Positions 35,015-43,684 of a stretch of 64,000 bases of DNA are shown here, one piece after another. Below the pieces are notes generated by a model. That model was not told the origin of the DNA and ran no database searches. It worked only from the letters and a program-made list of their open reading frames with translations. Both the position numbers and the translations under genes were made by a program. Location: the NCBI GenBank assembly GCA_013388745.1, contig JACAER010000042.1, positions 101,539 through 165,538 on the forward strand, written 5' to 3'. Each line of letters begins with the position of its first letter. Position 1 is the first letter of the stretch. This DNA comes from Chloroflexota bacterium. Its GTDB lineage: Bacteria; Chloroflexota; Anaerolineae; Aggregatilineales; Phototrophicaceae.

Positions 35015-36112
35015 TCACAAATGATGCAGCGCGCCAGGGCGTTCTTCAAATAGCTCTGCGCTGCTGCCGACTTTGCGATACCAGCGCATGGGCTTGAGCG
35101 TCAGTCTGGCGCCGCGCGCCGCCGCCCACTGCGCCAGCGCGTGCAGTTCGCTCAACCCGGCCTGCATGGCTGCGCCAGCCTCATAGCCGAAACGATAGTT
35201 CAAGAATTGGGGATTCTCGTCAGTCAGATAGGCGAGGATTTCCTGAGTGGCGGCGGCGATCTGCGTCGGGTCACTGTCGAGGCGCTGAAGCGGCTGCACC
35301 GGTCGTTGTAAATTGCGCGCCAGCGCGTCGAGCAGCACCGGGCGATGAAAGAATTTACTGAGCGCTTCTTTATGGGTGATAGTGACTTCCGGCGTCAGGC
35401 TTTGGCCGTCAGCGTCTTCTACCATGAACTGAAAATCAAAACGTTCGCTTTCGAGCGTGCGCGTGCGGCGATCTTCCGGGGGAACAAGCGCTTCAATACG
35501 TTCCATAATCTGTTGGGCGGCGTCTTCCAGCGCTTCTTTGCGCCCCTTGCCGGGCAGGTTGGTGGTCACCGGCGGCAGCGGCGCGCCGATATTCATCGTC
35601 AGCACCGGGCGCTTAAATGCCAGCGCCTTAGCCAGCGCGCCTTCCATACCGCCGAAGCCAATCGGCACAATGGGCACATGCGCTTTGCTGCTCAGCCAGG
35701 CGACGCCGCTGCGCGCGCCTTTGCTGCCCGTCTCCCAGATGCCGCCCTCTGGGAAAATCCCCAGCACGCCGCCCTGCTTGAGCACGTCGAGCATCATTTC
35801 CATACCTTCGCGATCCATGCTGCCGCGTTTGATGGGCAAAATCTGGTAGAGGTTGATGATCGGGGCGAAACGCGGCTCCAGCGGCAGATCGCCCGCCGCG
35901 ACCATCTCCACAAGATAGGGGGGGATGGCGAGCATGAGAATCGTTTCGACAATAGCGACATGGTTACCGACGAGAATAACCGGCCCTTTTGGGGGCAGAT
36001 TTTCCAACCCGGTGATTTTGGTGCGCGTCAGCAAAAAAAATCCCAACCGGGCGATCCAGCGCAGCAGGGTGCGAATCCAGACACGGCGGGGATAACGGAT
36101 AGGCGTCGTCAT
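35015..36112 (-). CDS. PlsC-like 1-acyl-glycerol-3-phosphate acyltransferase
   Basis: A 365-residue membrane-associated acyltransferase, probably in phospholipid synthesis. The acyltransferase domain covers about residues 35-230. Motif I is NHVAIVE, so the usual HX4D is HX4E here. Motif II is YQILPIKRGSMDREGM, motif III GIFPEGGIWETG and motif IV HVPIVPIGFGG. A C-terminal extension of about 130 residues (VEDADGQSLTPEVTITHKE...) is not part of the catalytic domain and I do not recognise it. The start is 1 nt after the stop of the winged-helix gene, so the pair is translationally coupled. The Glu variant may alter activity or specificity. Confidence 0.85.
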   Translation of the reverse strand: MTTPIRYPRRVWIRTLLRWIARLGFFLLTRTKITGLENLPPKGPVILVGNHVAIVETILMLAIPPYLVEMVAAGDLPLEPRFAPIINLYQILPIKRGSMDREGMEMMLDVLKQGGVLGIFPEGGIWETGSKGARSGVAWLSSKAHVPIVPIGFGGMEGALAKALAFKRPVLTMNIGAPLPPVTTNLPGKGRKEALEDAAQQIMERIEALVPPEDRRTRTLESERFDFQFMVEDADGQSLTPEVTITHKEALSKFFHRPVLLDALARNLQRPVQPLQRLDSDPTQIAAATQEILAYLTDENPQFLNYRFGYEAGAAMQAGLSELHALAQWAAARGARLTLKPMRWYRKVGSSAELFEERPGALHHL

Positions 36113-36113
36113 C

Positions 36114-36809
36114 CTAGAAGGCCATCACCGGCACAGTGGTGGCAAAGGCCAGCAGTGAACGGCTCGCCTGGCTGTTAGCGCCAATATCGAGATCAACGTA
36201 CATGCCGCCGGCAGCATTGATGTCGTCGGGGTTGGGGCCAAGCTGGAAAACTTGCAGCCGCAAGCGTAATTTACTGTGGTTGCCGGGCGTCACGGCGAAG
36301 CGCGCATGAGCCGCGTCGTCGTCCAGCGCAAAGATTTCGTCGTGCGGCGCTTTCGGCTCGCCGTTGAGCACCGACAGGCGCACCACCAGTTCCGCCGGGT
36401 TGAGCAGCGACTCATCGGGATCGGCAGCGTCAAAACCGACGACGATCGTGGTGGGCTGATTGGCGACCAGCACGGGCGGCGCGGCCAGCAGCAGCCGGCG
36501 CGAAAATGTCTCGTAGCTGCCGCCGCTCTCTTTCTCGACAGGCGCGCTGGCATCATATTCCGAGAGCTCCTGCGCGGCATTCACACCCTGATCGGTCAGG
36601 CGATACACGCGCCCGCTTTCCATCTGGGCATAGCCTTTGGTGACCAAACGCTTGATGGCTTTGCTAAAACCGCGCTCGCTCAAGCCCGTGCCTTCGCAAA
36701 TCGCATCTACATCGGCGGCCTGATCGTCGCCAACGGCAGTAAAGTAACGGATCACATCCAAGGCTTCCGGCGGCAGTGTCTTCAGGTGAAAAGGCAGTTC
36801 AACAGACAT
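36114..36809 (-). CDS. Winged-helix regulator-like protein with C-terminal beta domain
   Basis: A 231-residue cytoplasmic protein. Residues about 10-85 form a winged helix (ALDVIRYFTAVGDDQAADVDAICEGTGLSERGFSKAIKRLVTKGYAQMESGRVYRLTDQG). After an acidic linker a second domain of about 140 residues looks all-beta (TTIVVGFDAADPDESLLNPAELVVRLSVLNGEP...FAVTPGNHSKLRLRLQVFQLGPN). The pattern resembles a ligand- or lipid-binding beta sandwich, but I cannot name the family. One nucleotide separates it from the acyltransferase gene, which suggests a shared role in lipid metabolism or its control. It could be a transcription factor or a scaffold. Confidence 0.7.
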   Translation of the reverse strand: MSVELPFHLKTLPPEALDVIRYFTAVGDDQAADVDAICEGTGLSERGFSKAIKRLVTKGYAQMESGRVYRLTDQGVNAAQELSEYDASAPVEKESGGSYETFSRRLLLAAPPVLVANQPTTIVVGFDAADPDESLLNPAELVVRLSVLNGEPKAPHDEIFALDDDAAHARFAVTPGNHSKLRLRLQVFQLGPNPDDINAAGGMYVDLDIGANSQASRSLLAFATTVPVMAF

Positions 36810-36889
36810 AGTTTATTCCGTGTGTGGCTCAGATTAGGCTACAGTGTTTAGTATAACGAAAAACAAATTGCCGACAAGCTTGAGGATTT

Positions 36890-36919
36890 AAAAAAGGGCG
36901 CGGCCAGGTTGGACACGCC
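36890..36919 (-). terminator. Rho-independent terminator of the nucleotide-sugar dehydrogenase gene
   Basis: On the - strand GGCGTGTCC (36911-36919) pairs, with one wobble and one mismatch, with GGCCGCGCC (36897-36905), and TTTTTT follows. It lies 26 bp past the stop codon. Confidence 0.7.
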
Positions 36920-36944
36920 TATTGCTTGTTGCGCATTCAGGGTT

Positions 36945-38258
36945 CTATAGGGAGACGATACGCGCGCGGCCCTGATGCGGGTGCGTGGCGTGGCGCGTAT
37001 CAACAATCAGCGTGCTGTGATCGACGACATGCCCCCAATCGTAGCTGCTGTGATCGGTCACCACTACGACACAATCGGCGCTTTGCAGCAGTTCGCCGGA
37101 ATAGGCCACCGATTCCATGTGCGTTTCGCCTTCCAGCCGCACGCTCGGCACGTAAGGGTCATGATAGACGACTTCAGCGCCGCGCTCGTGCAGCAGGCTG
37201 AGGATATCGAGCGCCGGGCTTTCGCGCACATCATCGACATCGCGCTTATAGGCCACGCCGAGCACCACGACTTTCGAACCGCGCAGCGCCTTGCAATCGT
37301 CGTTCAGCGCGTGCATGACTTTGTTCAGCACGTACAGCGGCATCGAGGTGTTGATTTCGCTGGCGAGTTCAATGAAGCGCGCGTTGTAGTTCAGCGTCTT
37401 GAGCTTCCAACTCAGATAATGCGGGTCTACCGGGATGCAGTGCCCGCCCAGACCGGGGCCGGGGTAAAACGGCATAAAGCCGAAGGGCTTGCTTTTGGCC
37501 GCTTCGATCACTTCCCACACATCGACACCCAGTTTGTCGCACATAATGGCGATTTCGTTCACCAGACCGATGTTGACGGCGCGGAAAGTGTTTTCCAGCA
37601 GCTTGACCATTTCGGCGCTGGTGGGCGAAGACACGGGAATGACGGTGTTGACTGCCGTGCCGTAGAGCGCGACTGCCGCTTCGGTACAGGCGGACGTGAC
37701 GCCGCCGACGACTTTGGGCGTATTGCGCACGCCGTAGTGCTGGTTGCCGGGGTCAATGCGTTCGGGCGAAAAGGCGATAAAAATGTTTTCGCCCACACGG
37801 AAGCCATTGTGCGCCAGCTCAGGCACAACGATTTCATCAGTGGTGCCCGGATAGGTCGTGCTTTCCAGCACCACCAGCATCCCTTCATGGGCGATCTTCG
37901 CCACGGCGTTCACCGATTCGATGACGAAAGACATATCGGGGTCTTTGGTCTTGCGCAGCGGGGTCGGCACGCAAATGCTGACGGTATCGACCTGGCGCAG
38001 GTCATCGTAGCTGGTGGTGGCGTGCAGCCGCCCGCTTTTGACCAGCGGTTGCAGGCGTTCGGTGGGAATATCGGGGATGTAGCTTTCGCCGCGATTCAGG
38101 GTGGCGACTTTTTGGGTGTTGAGGTCGAGGCCAATGACATGAAAGCCGACTTCAGCGAATTCTACTGCCAGCGGCAGACCGACGTAGCCGAGACCGACAA
38201 TACCAACGCGCGCCTGACGGTTGGCGAGTTTCTGCAAAAGGGTTTGTTGAATGCTCAT
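36945..38258 (-). CDS. Nucleotide-sugar 6-dehydrogenase (UDP-GlcNAc/ManNAc dehydrogenase, WbpA/WecC-like)
   Basis: It oxidises C6 of a UDP-hexose or UDP-N-acetylhexosamine to a uronate using two NAD+. The 437-residue length is normal. The N-terminal Rossmann motif is VGIVGLGYVGLPLAVEFAE. SICVPTPLRKTKDPDMSFV, LESTTYPGTTDE and FSPERIDPGN are typical of the WbpA/UDP-GlcNAc branch. The catalytic Cys is in PGPGLGGHCIPVDP near 274. The C-terminal NAD-binding half begins at VVVLGVAYKRDVDDVRESPAL. The product feeds capsule, O-antigen or exopolysaccharide synthesis; no such cluster is adjacent. It is monocistronic with its own terminator. Confidence 0.92.
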   Translation of the reverse strand: MSIQQTLLQKLANRQARVGIVGLGYVGLPLAVEFAEVGFHVIGLDLNTQKVATLNRGESYIPDIPTERLQPLVKSGRLHATTSYDDLRQVDTVSICVPTPLRKTKDPDMSFVIESVNAVAKIAHEGMLVVLESTTYPGTTDEIVVPELAHNGFRVGENIFIAFSPERIDPGNQHYGVRNTPKVVGGVTSACTEAAVALYGTAVNTVIPVSSPTSAEMVKLLENTFRAVNIGLVNEIAIMCDKLGVDVWEVIEAAKSKPFGFMPFYPGPGLGGHCIPVDPHYLSWKLKTLNYNARFIELASEINTSMPLYVLNKVMHALNDDCKALRGSKVVVLGVAYKRDVDDVRESPALDILSLLHERGAEVVYHDPYVPSVRLEGETHMESVAYSGELLQSADCVVVVTDHSSYDWGHVVDHSTLIVDTRHATHPHQGRARIVSL

Positions 38259-38332
38259 TCCAATGCTTTCTCACTTGTAGCGAACACAAGCGAGGGCATT
38301 ATACAATAGCGCTCTGGCGCATTAAATAGCCA

Positions 38333-39052
38333 TTAATCCGCTGGCGGCGGCGCTTCCTCCGGCGCGGCTGCGGACAGGAGCGCAGTGTTTTGCGGCGGCT
38401 CAACGGGCCGGCGGGTGTCGCGGGCCGGCGGCAAGCTGTTCAGGAATTCGCGCACCACCTCATGCGGCGCGTTGTAGCAGCGATTAGAGGGGTAGCGCCG
38501 GATATGCGCGATTCCGTGCTCATAGAAAGCGCGATCACGCTCGCCATCATATTTCGCCATGTGGTGCGGGCCATCGACCTCCAGAATCCCCCACTGCCCT
38601 TGATGAAAAATCAGAAAATCGGTCTCGCGTTTAACATAGCTGTTGGGCAAACGCGCCACACAGTTGGGGAAAAACAACACTTTCTGGCGATCAAGCGCCT
38701 GGGCGATTTTGATCTCGCTTTTGGACGAAAACGACAGCCCTTTCCAATCGTAAGTGCGCATTGTGATGACAGCGCCGTGCTCTTTTTTCGTTTTTGCCTT
38801 TTTGTGCGCTGGCGTGTTCGGCGCCGCGCTGCGCTGCAAGCCCTCCATGCGCCGTTCGATTTTGCGGATCATCGGGCGCAGCCGGTCTATGTTCTGGTGG
38901 GCGCTGACGCTGTGCCACAGCAGAACGCCCAGCAGCAGCGGCGTAAACTTTGCGCCCCAACCAGCCAGCAGCCCAATCAGATCCAAAAGCGACAACAGCA
39001 CAGCGCAGACAGCAGCGGCCAACGCCAGCCCATCAAGGCGTGTTTTGGGCAT
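38333..39052 (-). CDS. Membrane-anchored DUF2726-like nuclease-fold protein
   Basis: The 239-residue product starts at ATG 39052, where AAGGAGAGGGT lies just upstream; the frame stays open further upstream but is not protein-like there. Two short hydrophobic segments near residues 8-45 (LALAAAVCAVLLSLLDLIGLLAG, FTPLLLGVLLWHSV) anchor it. The domain at about 100-215 has SKSEIKIAQALDRQKVLFFPN, KRETDFLIFHQGQWGILEVDGPHH and HIRRYPSNRC. This matches the restriction-endonuclease-like fold of DUF2726/Vsr-type proteins, with conserved E, D and ExD positions. Whether it cuts DNA is unknown. The Pro/Ala tail is low complexity. Confidence 0.75.
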   Translation of the reverse strand: MPKTRLDGLALAAAVCAVLLSLLDLIGLLAGWGAKFTPLLLGVLLWHSVSAHQNIDRLRPMIRKIERRMEGLQRSAAPNTPAHKKAKTKKEHGAVITMRTYDWKGLSFSSKSEIKIAQALDRQKVLFFPNCVARLPNSYVKRETDFLIFHQGQWGILEVDGPHHMAKYDGERDRAFYEHGIAHIRRYPSNRCYNAPHEVVREFLNSLPPARDTRRPVEPPQNTALLSAAAPEEAPPPAD

Positions 39053-39085
39053 ACCCTCTCCTTTTTGTGGTACGACTATAACACA

Positions 39086-39117
39086 AAAAGGCCGCCCGGC
39101 TGGGGAAACCGGGCGGC
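39086..39117 (-). terminator. Hairpin terminator upstream of the nuclease-like gene
   Basis: GCCGCCCGG (39091-39099) pairs perfectly with CCGGGCGGC (39109-39117), followed on the - strand by CCTTTTTGTG. It lies in the leader of the gene at 38333-39052, so it ends an upstream short transcript or acts as an attenuator. Confidence 0.7.
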
Positions 39118-39234
39118 GGGGAAGGGGAGAGTCAAGCACGTTTATGCTTAGATGTGATTCAGGATAGACTTTTCTGGTAAGGAAAGTATGTTCAAAATGT
39201 AAACAGAATGTAAACTGCGGTTTTTGAGCGCGGC

Positions 39235-39264
39235 AAAAAACGCGGCGGGACATATGCCCGCCGC
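39235..39264 (-). terminator. Rho-independent terminator of the zinc-ribbon gene
   Basis: GCGGCGGG (39242-39249) pairs with CCCGCCGC (39257-39264); on the - strand GTTTTTTG follows. It is 11 bp past the stop at 39276. Confidence 0.8.
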
Positions 39265-39275
39265 TGGCAGAAGCG

Positions 39276-39602
39276 CTAGTCGAAGATGTCGAACATCTCG
39301 CCCAGGAAGCCTTTTTTCTTCTTGCCTTGCTGGTACTTGTAGCGATCATCGTCGTAACGATTATCGTCGTAATAGTGGTCATCGTCGCGCCGCTTCTGCT
39401 GCGGGACAGGGCCTTCGCTGGTGTACTGCTGCGGCAGCGGCGCGGCGCGCGGCGGCTGCTGGTCGTAAGCGGTGGAACGCTCGATGATCTTGTCGAGTTC
39501 GCCGCGATCCAGCCAGACACCGCGGCACTGCGGGCAGTAGTCGATTTCGATTCCCTGGCGATCAGCCATCTTCAGGTCAACATTGCATACGGGGCATTTC
39601 AT
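39276..39602 (-). CDS. Small TFIIB-type zinc-ribbon protein
   Basis: A 108-residue cytoplasmic protein. The N-terminal zinc ribbon (CPVC at 3-6, CPQC at 23-26, followed by GVWLDRGELDKII) is the zf-TFIIB/YjdB-type domain common in bacteria, function unknown. The rest is a hydrophilic linker of alternating Asp, Tyr and Arg residues (about 70-90), then a Lys-rich stretch and a hydrophobic-aromatic tail (KKKKGFLGEMFDIFD). The tail could be a docking motif. It is preceded by a 120-bp gap with two hairpins and is transcribed separately from the nuclease-like gene. Confidence 0.85.
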   Translation of the reverse strand: MKCPVCNVDLKMADRQGIEIDYCPQCRGVWLDRGELDKIIERSTAYDQQPPRAAPLPQQYTSEGPVPQQKRRDDDHYYDDNRYDDDRYKYQQGKKKKGFLGEMFDIFD

Positions 39603-39637
39603 GGTGATATCCTTAATTTATACTGCTTTAGGTGAGC

Positions 39638-39711
39638 GTGGCGGACGGCTTGCCCGCCACTGGTGAATGTCTGTTTACAAAGTAGGGGCGCGGTGTGTCG
39701 GACGCCCCTAC
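39638..39711. repeat. Pair of GC-rich hairpins between two - strand genes
   Basis: GTGGCGG (39638-39644)/CCGCCAC (39654-39660), and GTAGGGGCG (39682-39690)/CGCCCCTAC (39703-39711). The second shares the GTAGGGGCG head with the elements at 27440 and, less exactly, 6786. They lie 12 bp or more past the P-type ATPase stop and may act as its terminator, although no T-run is present. Confidence 0.55.
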
Positions 39712-39722
39712 AGCTCCGCATC

Positions 39723-42545
39723 TTATTTCAGCACACCGCGGCGCATCAGCAGTTTTTCCAGTTCCACACCGGCGAAGACAACGCTGCTCAGCAGCAGCGT
39801 GATTCCCAATTGTTCCAGTGTCAGCGGCGCGGTATTGAACAGTTGGTTGAAAAATGGTGTATAGATGGCGACGAGTTGCAGCACCACCGTGAGCACCACC
39901 GCGCCCAACAGCATCCGGTTGCCGAAGAAGGGCAGGCTGAACAACGTTTCGCGGTGCGAGCGCAGCCCCAGCGCGTGCCCCATCTGCGCAATCGTCAGAA
40001 ACATGAACACCATCGTGTTCCAGGCGGGCGCGCCGTTGGCCGCCAGAATATTGTTCGACCATGCCCAGTAGCCCAGCGCCAGCCCGGTGCTACCCATCAG
40101 CAGCCCAACCAGCACGATATGCCGTCCCAGCCCACGCCCGAAGAGACTTTCACTGGGCGCGTAAGGCGGACGCTGCATCCCACCGCGCTCGGCTTTTTCC
40201 ACGCTCAGCGCCAGCGCCGGAATACCATCGGTAATCAGGTTCATCCACAGAATTTGCAGCGTCGTCAGGGGGATGGTCATGCCTTGAATAAGTTGCGTCG
40301 TCAGCAGCACGAACAGTTCGCCCGTGTTGCTCGCCAGCAGGTACTTGACGAAACGGCGCACGTTGTCGTAAATCGTGCGGCCTTCTTCTACCGCGCTGAC
40401 GATGGTGGCAAAATTGTCGTCCAGAATCACCATATCGGACGCTTCTTTAGAGACGGCTGTTCCGGTGATGCCCATCGCTACACCGATGTCGGCGCGTTTG
40501 AGCGCGGGGGCATCGTTCACACCGTCGCCGGTCATCGCGGCGATGTGGCCTTTGCTTTGCAGCGCTTGCACAATGTTCAGCTTGTTTTCCGGCGAGACAC
40601 GCGCATATACCGAAACCTCGCCGACAACATTTTCGAGTTCTTGCTGCGAGAGCTTGCTTAGATCGTGTCCCGTCATGACGCGCGCAGCATCGCTGTCGAT
40701 GATGTTGAGTTCTCTGGCGATGGCCTTGGCCGTCAGCGGATGATCGCCGGTAATCATCACCGGACGGATGCCGGCTTCTTTGGCGACGCGCACGGCTTCT
40801 TTGACTTCGGCGCGCGGCGGGTCGATAATGCCGACCATGCCGACAAACACCAGATCGCGCTCTATGGTGTCTACCGTGACACTTTCGGGCAGCGCTTCCA
40901 GCACACGATAGGCCAGCCCCAGCACACGCAAGCCCTGCTGCGCCAACTGGTTGTTGGCGTTTTCGATGCGCCGCCGCCATTCCGCCGTCAGCAGCATCGT
41001 GCTGCCGTTGACCCGCACCTGCGCGCTCACATCCAGCAGACTGTCTACGGCGCCTTTGGTAAAGGCAATTTTCATGCCGCGCTTGATGTCCAGCAGCTTG
41101 ATGAAATACTGTTCTTCTTCGGTCAGCGCGATTGCTTCGTCCGGGTTGTGAATCGTGGACATGCGTTTACGATCTGATTCAAACGGCACTTCGCCCACAC
41201 GCGGGAAGGCGCGTTCCAGCGTCGGCTTCACCAGGCCGAAACGCGCCGCTGCCACCACCAGCGCCCCTTCGGTAGGGTCGCCGATTACTTTGAAGTCGCT
41301 CCCCGTTACTGCCCTGTTTTCCATCACAACATCGTTGCACAGCGCATTGCCGAACATCGTAATGGCCTGCGTGCTGGTGTAGGGCGAGGCTGTGCCGTTA
41401 GCGCGCACCACATCGCTGATATTCTGCTTGAGCATCTCGCCGATCTGCGCGGTGTGTTCGGCCACATCGACCACAGTCACCGTCATGCGGTTTTCGGTCA
41501 GCGTACCGGTTTTATCCGAACAAATGACTGTCACCGAACCGAGCGTTTCAACGGCGGGCAGCTTACGAATCAGGGCGTTACGCCGCAGCATGCGCTGCGC
41601 GCCTAACGCCAGCGCGATTGTCACGACGGCGGGCAGACCTTCGGGCACAACAGCCACCGCGATCGCCACCGCGTTGAGCAGCACGTCCTGCACACTGTCG
41701 CCGGCGATCAAACCGACGACAAACGCCAGCCCCATGACCACTACTGCCGCGCGGATGAGCACGCCGCCCAGTTCGTCCATGCGCCGCTGCAAGGGCGTTT
41801 TTTCGCTGTCCACCGTTTGAATCAGTTCGGCGATGCGCCCCAACTGCGTTTTCATGCCGGTTTCGACGACAACGGCTGAGCCGCGCCCGTAAGTGACCGA
41901 CGTGCCCATATAGAGCATATTGTGGCGATCACCCAGCGGGGCATCGACTTCGGTCAGCGTCGAGGGGTCTTTTTCGACAGGCTGTGATTCGCCGGTTAAC
42001 GAAGCTTCCTGTACGCGCAGATTGGCCGATTCGTACAACCGCGAATCGGCGGGGACGACACTGCCCGCTTCCAAAAGGATGATGTCGCCCGGCACGAGTT
42101 CGCGCGCCTGAACATCGAGCACACTGCTGCCGCGCCGCACACGCACCAGCGGCGCAGCCATTTTCTTCAGCGCGGCCATCGCCTGTTCGGCGCGGTATTC
42201 CTGCACCACGCCCAAAATGGCGTTCAGAATGACAATCGCGGAAATCGCGATCACGTTGTCGGCTTTGCCCAACAGCGCCGAAACGCCTGCTGCGAAAATC
42301 AGCAGCAGCACCAGCGGATTGGTGATCTGTTCCCACAGAATCGCCCAGGGGCTTTTTAACTTTCGTTCAATCAGTTCGTTGGGGCCATACTGCGCCAGGC
42401 GCCTCTGAATCTCATCGGTGGATAGCCCCTGCTCCGGGTTAGATTTCCACTCGTCCAACACAGCGCTGGCGTCCAGTGTGTGCCAAGCACGAGCGTCAGG
42501 CTTGGCCGCAGTTTGAGGTTGTGCTTTTTGTTGCAGCACGCGCAT
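39723..42545 (-). CDS. P2A-type cation-transporting ATPase (calcium pump-like)
   Basis: A 940-residue inner-membrane ion pump with N-terminal cation-ATPase domain, about ten membrane helices and the complete catalytic core: TGES near 181, PEGLPA in helix 4, phosphorylated Asp near 343 ([13 protein letters not shown]), KGA in the nucleotide domain, and [16 protein letters not shown] near 674. [15 protein letters not shown] in helix 6 carries the Asn and Asp of calcium-pump site residues, which favours Ca2+ (possibly Mn2+). The annotated ATG has AAGGAG only 1 nt away. A GTG two codons downstream (42539) lies 7 nt from the same site and may be the true start. It is monocistronic. Confidence 0.93.
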   Translation of the reverse strand: MRVLQQKAQPQTAAKPDARAWHTLDASAVLDEWKSNPEQGLSTDEIQRRLAQYGPNELIERKLKSPWAILWEQITNPLVLLLIFAAGVSALLGKADNVIAISAIVILNAILGVVQEYRAEQAMAALKKMAAPLVRVRRGSSVLDVQARELVPGDIILLEAGSVVPADSRLYESANLRVQEASLTGESQPVEKDPSTLTEVDAPLGDRHNMLYMGTSVTYGRGSAVVVETGMKTQLGRIAELIQTVDSEKTPLQRRMDELGGVLIRAAVVVMGLAFVVGLIAGDSVQDVLLNAVAIAVAVVPEGLPAVVTIALALGAQRMLRRNALIRKLPAVETLGSVTVICSDKTGTLTENRMTVTVVDVAEHTAQIGEMLKQNISDVVRANGTASPYTSTQAITMFGNALCNDVVMENRAVTGSDFKVIGDPTEGALVVAAARFGLVKPTLERAFPRVGEVPFESDRKRMSTIHNPDEAIALTEEEQYFIKLLDIKRGMKIAFTKGAVDSLLDVSAQVRVNGSTMLLTAEWRRRIENANNQLAQQGLRVLGLAYRVLEALPESVTVDTIERDLVFVGMVGIIDPPRAEVKEAVRVAKEAGIRPVMITGDHPLTAKAIARELNIIDSDAARVMTGHDLSKLSQQELENVVGEVSVYARVSPENKLNIVQALQSKGHIAAMTGDGVNDAPALKRADIGVAMGITGTAVSKEASDMVILDDNFATIVSAVEEGRTIYDNVRRFVKYLLASNTGELFVLLTTQLIQGMTIPLTTLQILWMNLITDGIPALALSVEKAERGGMQRPPYAPSESLFGRGLGRHIVLVGLLMGSTGLALGYWAWSNNILAANGAPAWNTMVFMFLTIAQMGHALGLRSHRETLFSLPFFGNRMLLGAVVLTVVLQLVAIYTPFFNQLFNTAPLTLEQLGITLLLSSVVFAGVELEKLLMRRGVLK

Positions 42546-42859
42546 TCTCCTTAGTTGCAGGTAGCATAAAACCGGCGGCTTACGTCTATCAAATAACGTA
42601 GGTCATCGGTCGAATAATTCCGCTGATGATAAATAATGTAGACAGCGATCTTCAGTAAGATAGCATGAGTCCTCCATTGACTCCCCCCCCCGAAATTAGG
42701 GGGTTATGGTGAATATTCGCTGAGAAAGACTCATCCATTATTCATTTTTAGACTACGGTGTGATAGATGTATACGATTTTTGTGTCGAATTTCACAAGGA
42801 ACAGCGACAAAAAACGCGCCTATAATGCATATCGAATACAAGTGAGATGAGGCAGGCAC
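42546..42859. promoter_or_regulatory. Divergent promoter region, 314 bp
   Basis: A perfect TATAAT (42821-42826) 34 bp before the exporter ATG is the likely + strand -10; no good -35 lies upstream. A run of about nine C residues (42683-42691) faces GGGGG (42699-42703), forming a weak hairpin. No gene is visible. Confidence 0.45.
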
Positions 42860-43684
42860 ATGGTCAACCCTTTCAAACCGGAAACCGTGCCCAGCGGGCG
42901 TCACAAGCCGCCCCTGAACTATGAAGAACTGCGCGATGTCATCGACTTAGCGCTGTGGGCCGGGCAGCTTTTGCTGCAATACGGCGCAGATACACAATTG
43001 GTCGAAGAAACCATCCACCGCCTGGGTACGGGACTTGGCTGTGATTGGATGGACATCCTGGTATCGCCCAATGCCGTGGTGATTACGGCGCACAGCGGAC
43101 TGGACTTCCGCACCAAAGTGCGGCGGGTTGTCAGCATGACCGTCAATATGACGATTCTGACCGAAGTGAGCGCTGTGACGCGCAGAGTGATCGCGGGCGA
43201 TATTGATCGCTTTGAACTGCGCAAGGAACTGCTGCGCATCAGTACCCTGCCGCGCAATTACAACCGCTGGATGGTGGTGTTGATGGTGGGATTGGCCTGC
43301 GCGGCTTTCAGTCGTTTGTTCGGCGCGGATTGGCCGGTGTTTATCGTCACATTTTTTGCGGCGGCGGGGGCGATGTTCGTGCGGCAGGAATTGCAGCGCC
43401 ACCATTTTAACGCGCTGCTGGTGACGATCGCGACAGCCTTTGTCGCCGGACTGCTGGCGTCTGCCGCACCGCTGCTGCGTCTGGGCGAACAGCCATCGCT
43501 GGCGCTGGCTTCGGCGGTACTGCTGCTGGTGCCGGGCGTGCCGCTGATTAACGCCGCCGAAGACTTGATTAAAGGGCATCTGGTAACGGGTATTGTGCGC
43601 GGCATCACCGGCGGTCTGCTCGCAACCTGCATCGCGCTGGGACTACTGCTGGCGATGTCGCTGATGGGAGTGAACGGTCTATGA
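42860..43684 (+). CDS. Threonine/serine exporter ThrE N-terminal-type subunit (YjjP-like)
   Basis: A 274-residue inner-membrane protein of the ThrE family, split form. The soluble N-terminal part (YEELRDVIDLALWAGQLLLQYGADTQLVEETIHRLGTGLGCDWMDILVSPNAVVITA) is the DUF1212 signature, followed by about five hydrophobic helices. In Corynebacterium one fused ThrE exports Thr and Ser; in E. coli YjjP and YjjB are separate subunits that export succinate. This arrangement is the split form, so the substrate may be an amino acid or a dicarboxylate. The next gene overlaps by 4 bp (ATGA at 43681), giving coupled synthesis of the two subunits. Confidence 0.9.
   Translation: MVNPFKPETVPSGRHKPPLNYEELRDVIDLALWAGQLLLQYGADTQLVEETIHRLGTGLGCDWMDILVSPNAVVITAHSGLDFRTKVRRVVSMTVNMTILTEVSAVTRRVIAGDIDRFELRKELLRISTLPRNYNRWMVVLMVGLACAAFSRLFGADWPVFIVTFFAAAGAMFVRQELQRHHFNALLVTIATAFVAGLLASAAPLLRLGEQPSLALASAVLLLVPGVPLINAAEDLIKGHLVTGIVRGITGGLLATCIALGLLLAMSLMGVNGL

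Noticed and set aside
36975..38309. Long + strand open frame across the nucleotide-sugar dehydrogenase
   Set aside because: No motif or ribosome site, and the - strand protein matches its family along the full length.
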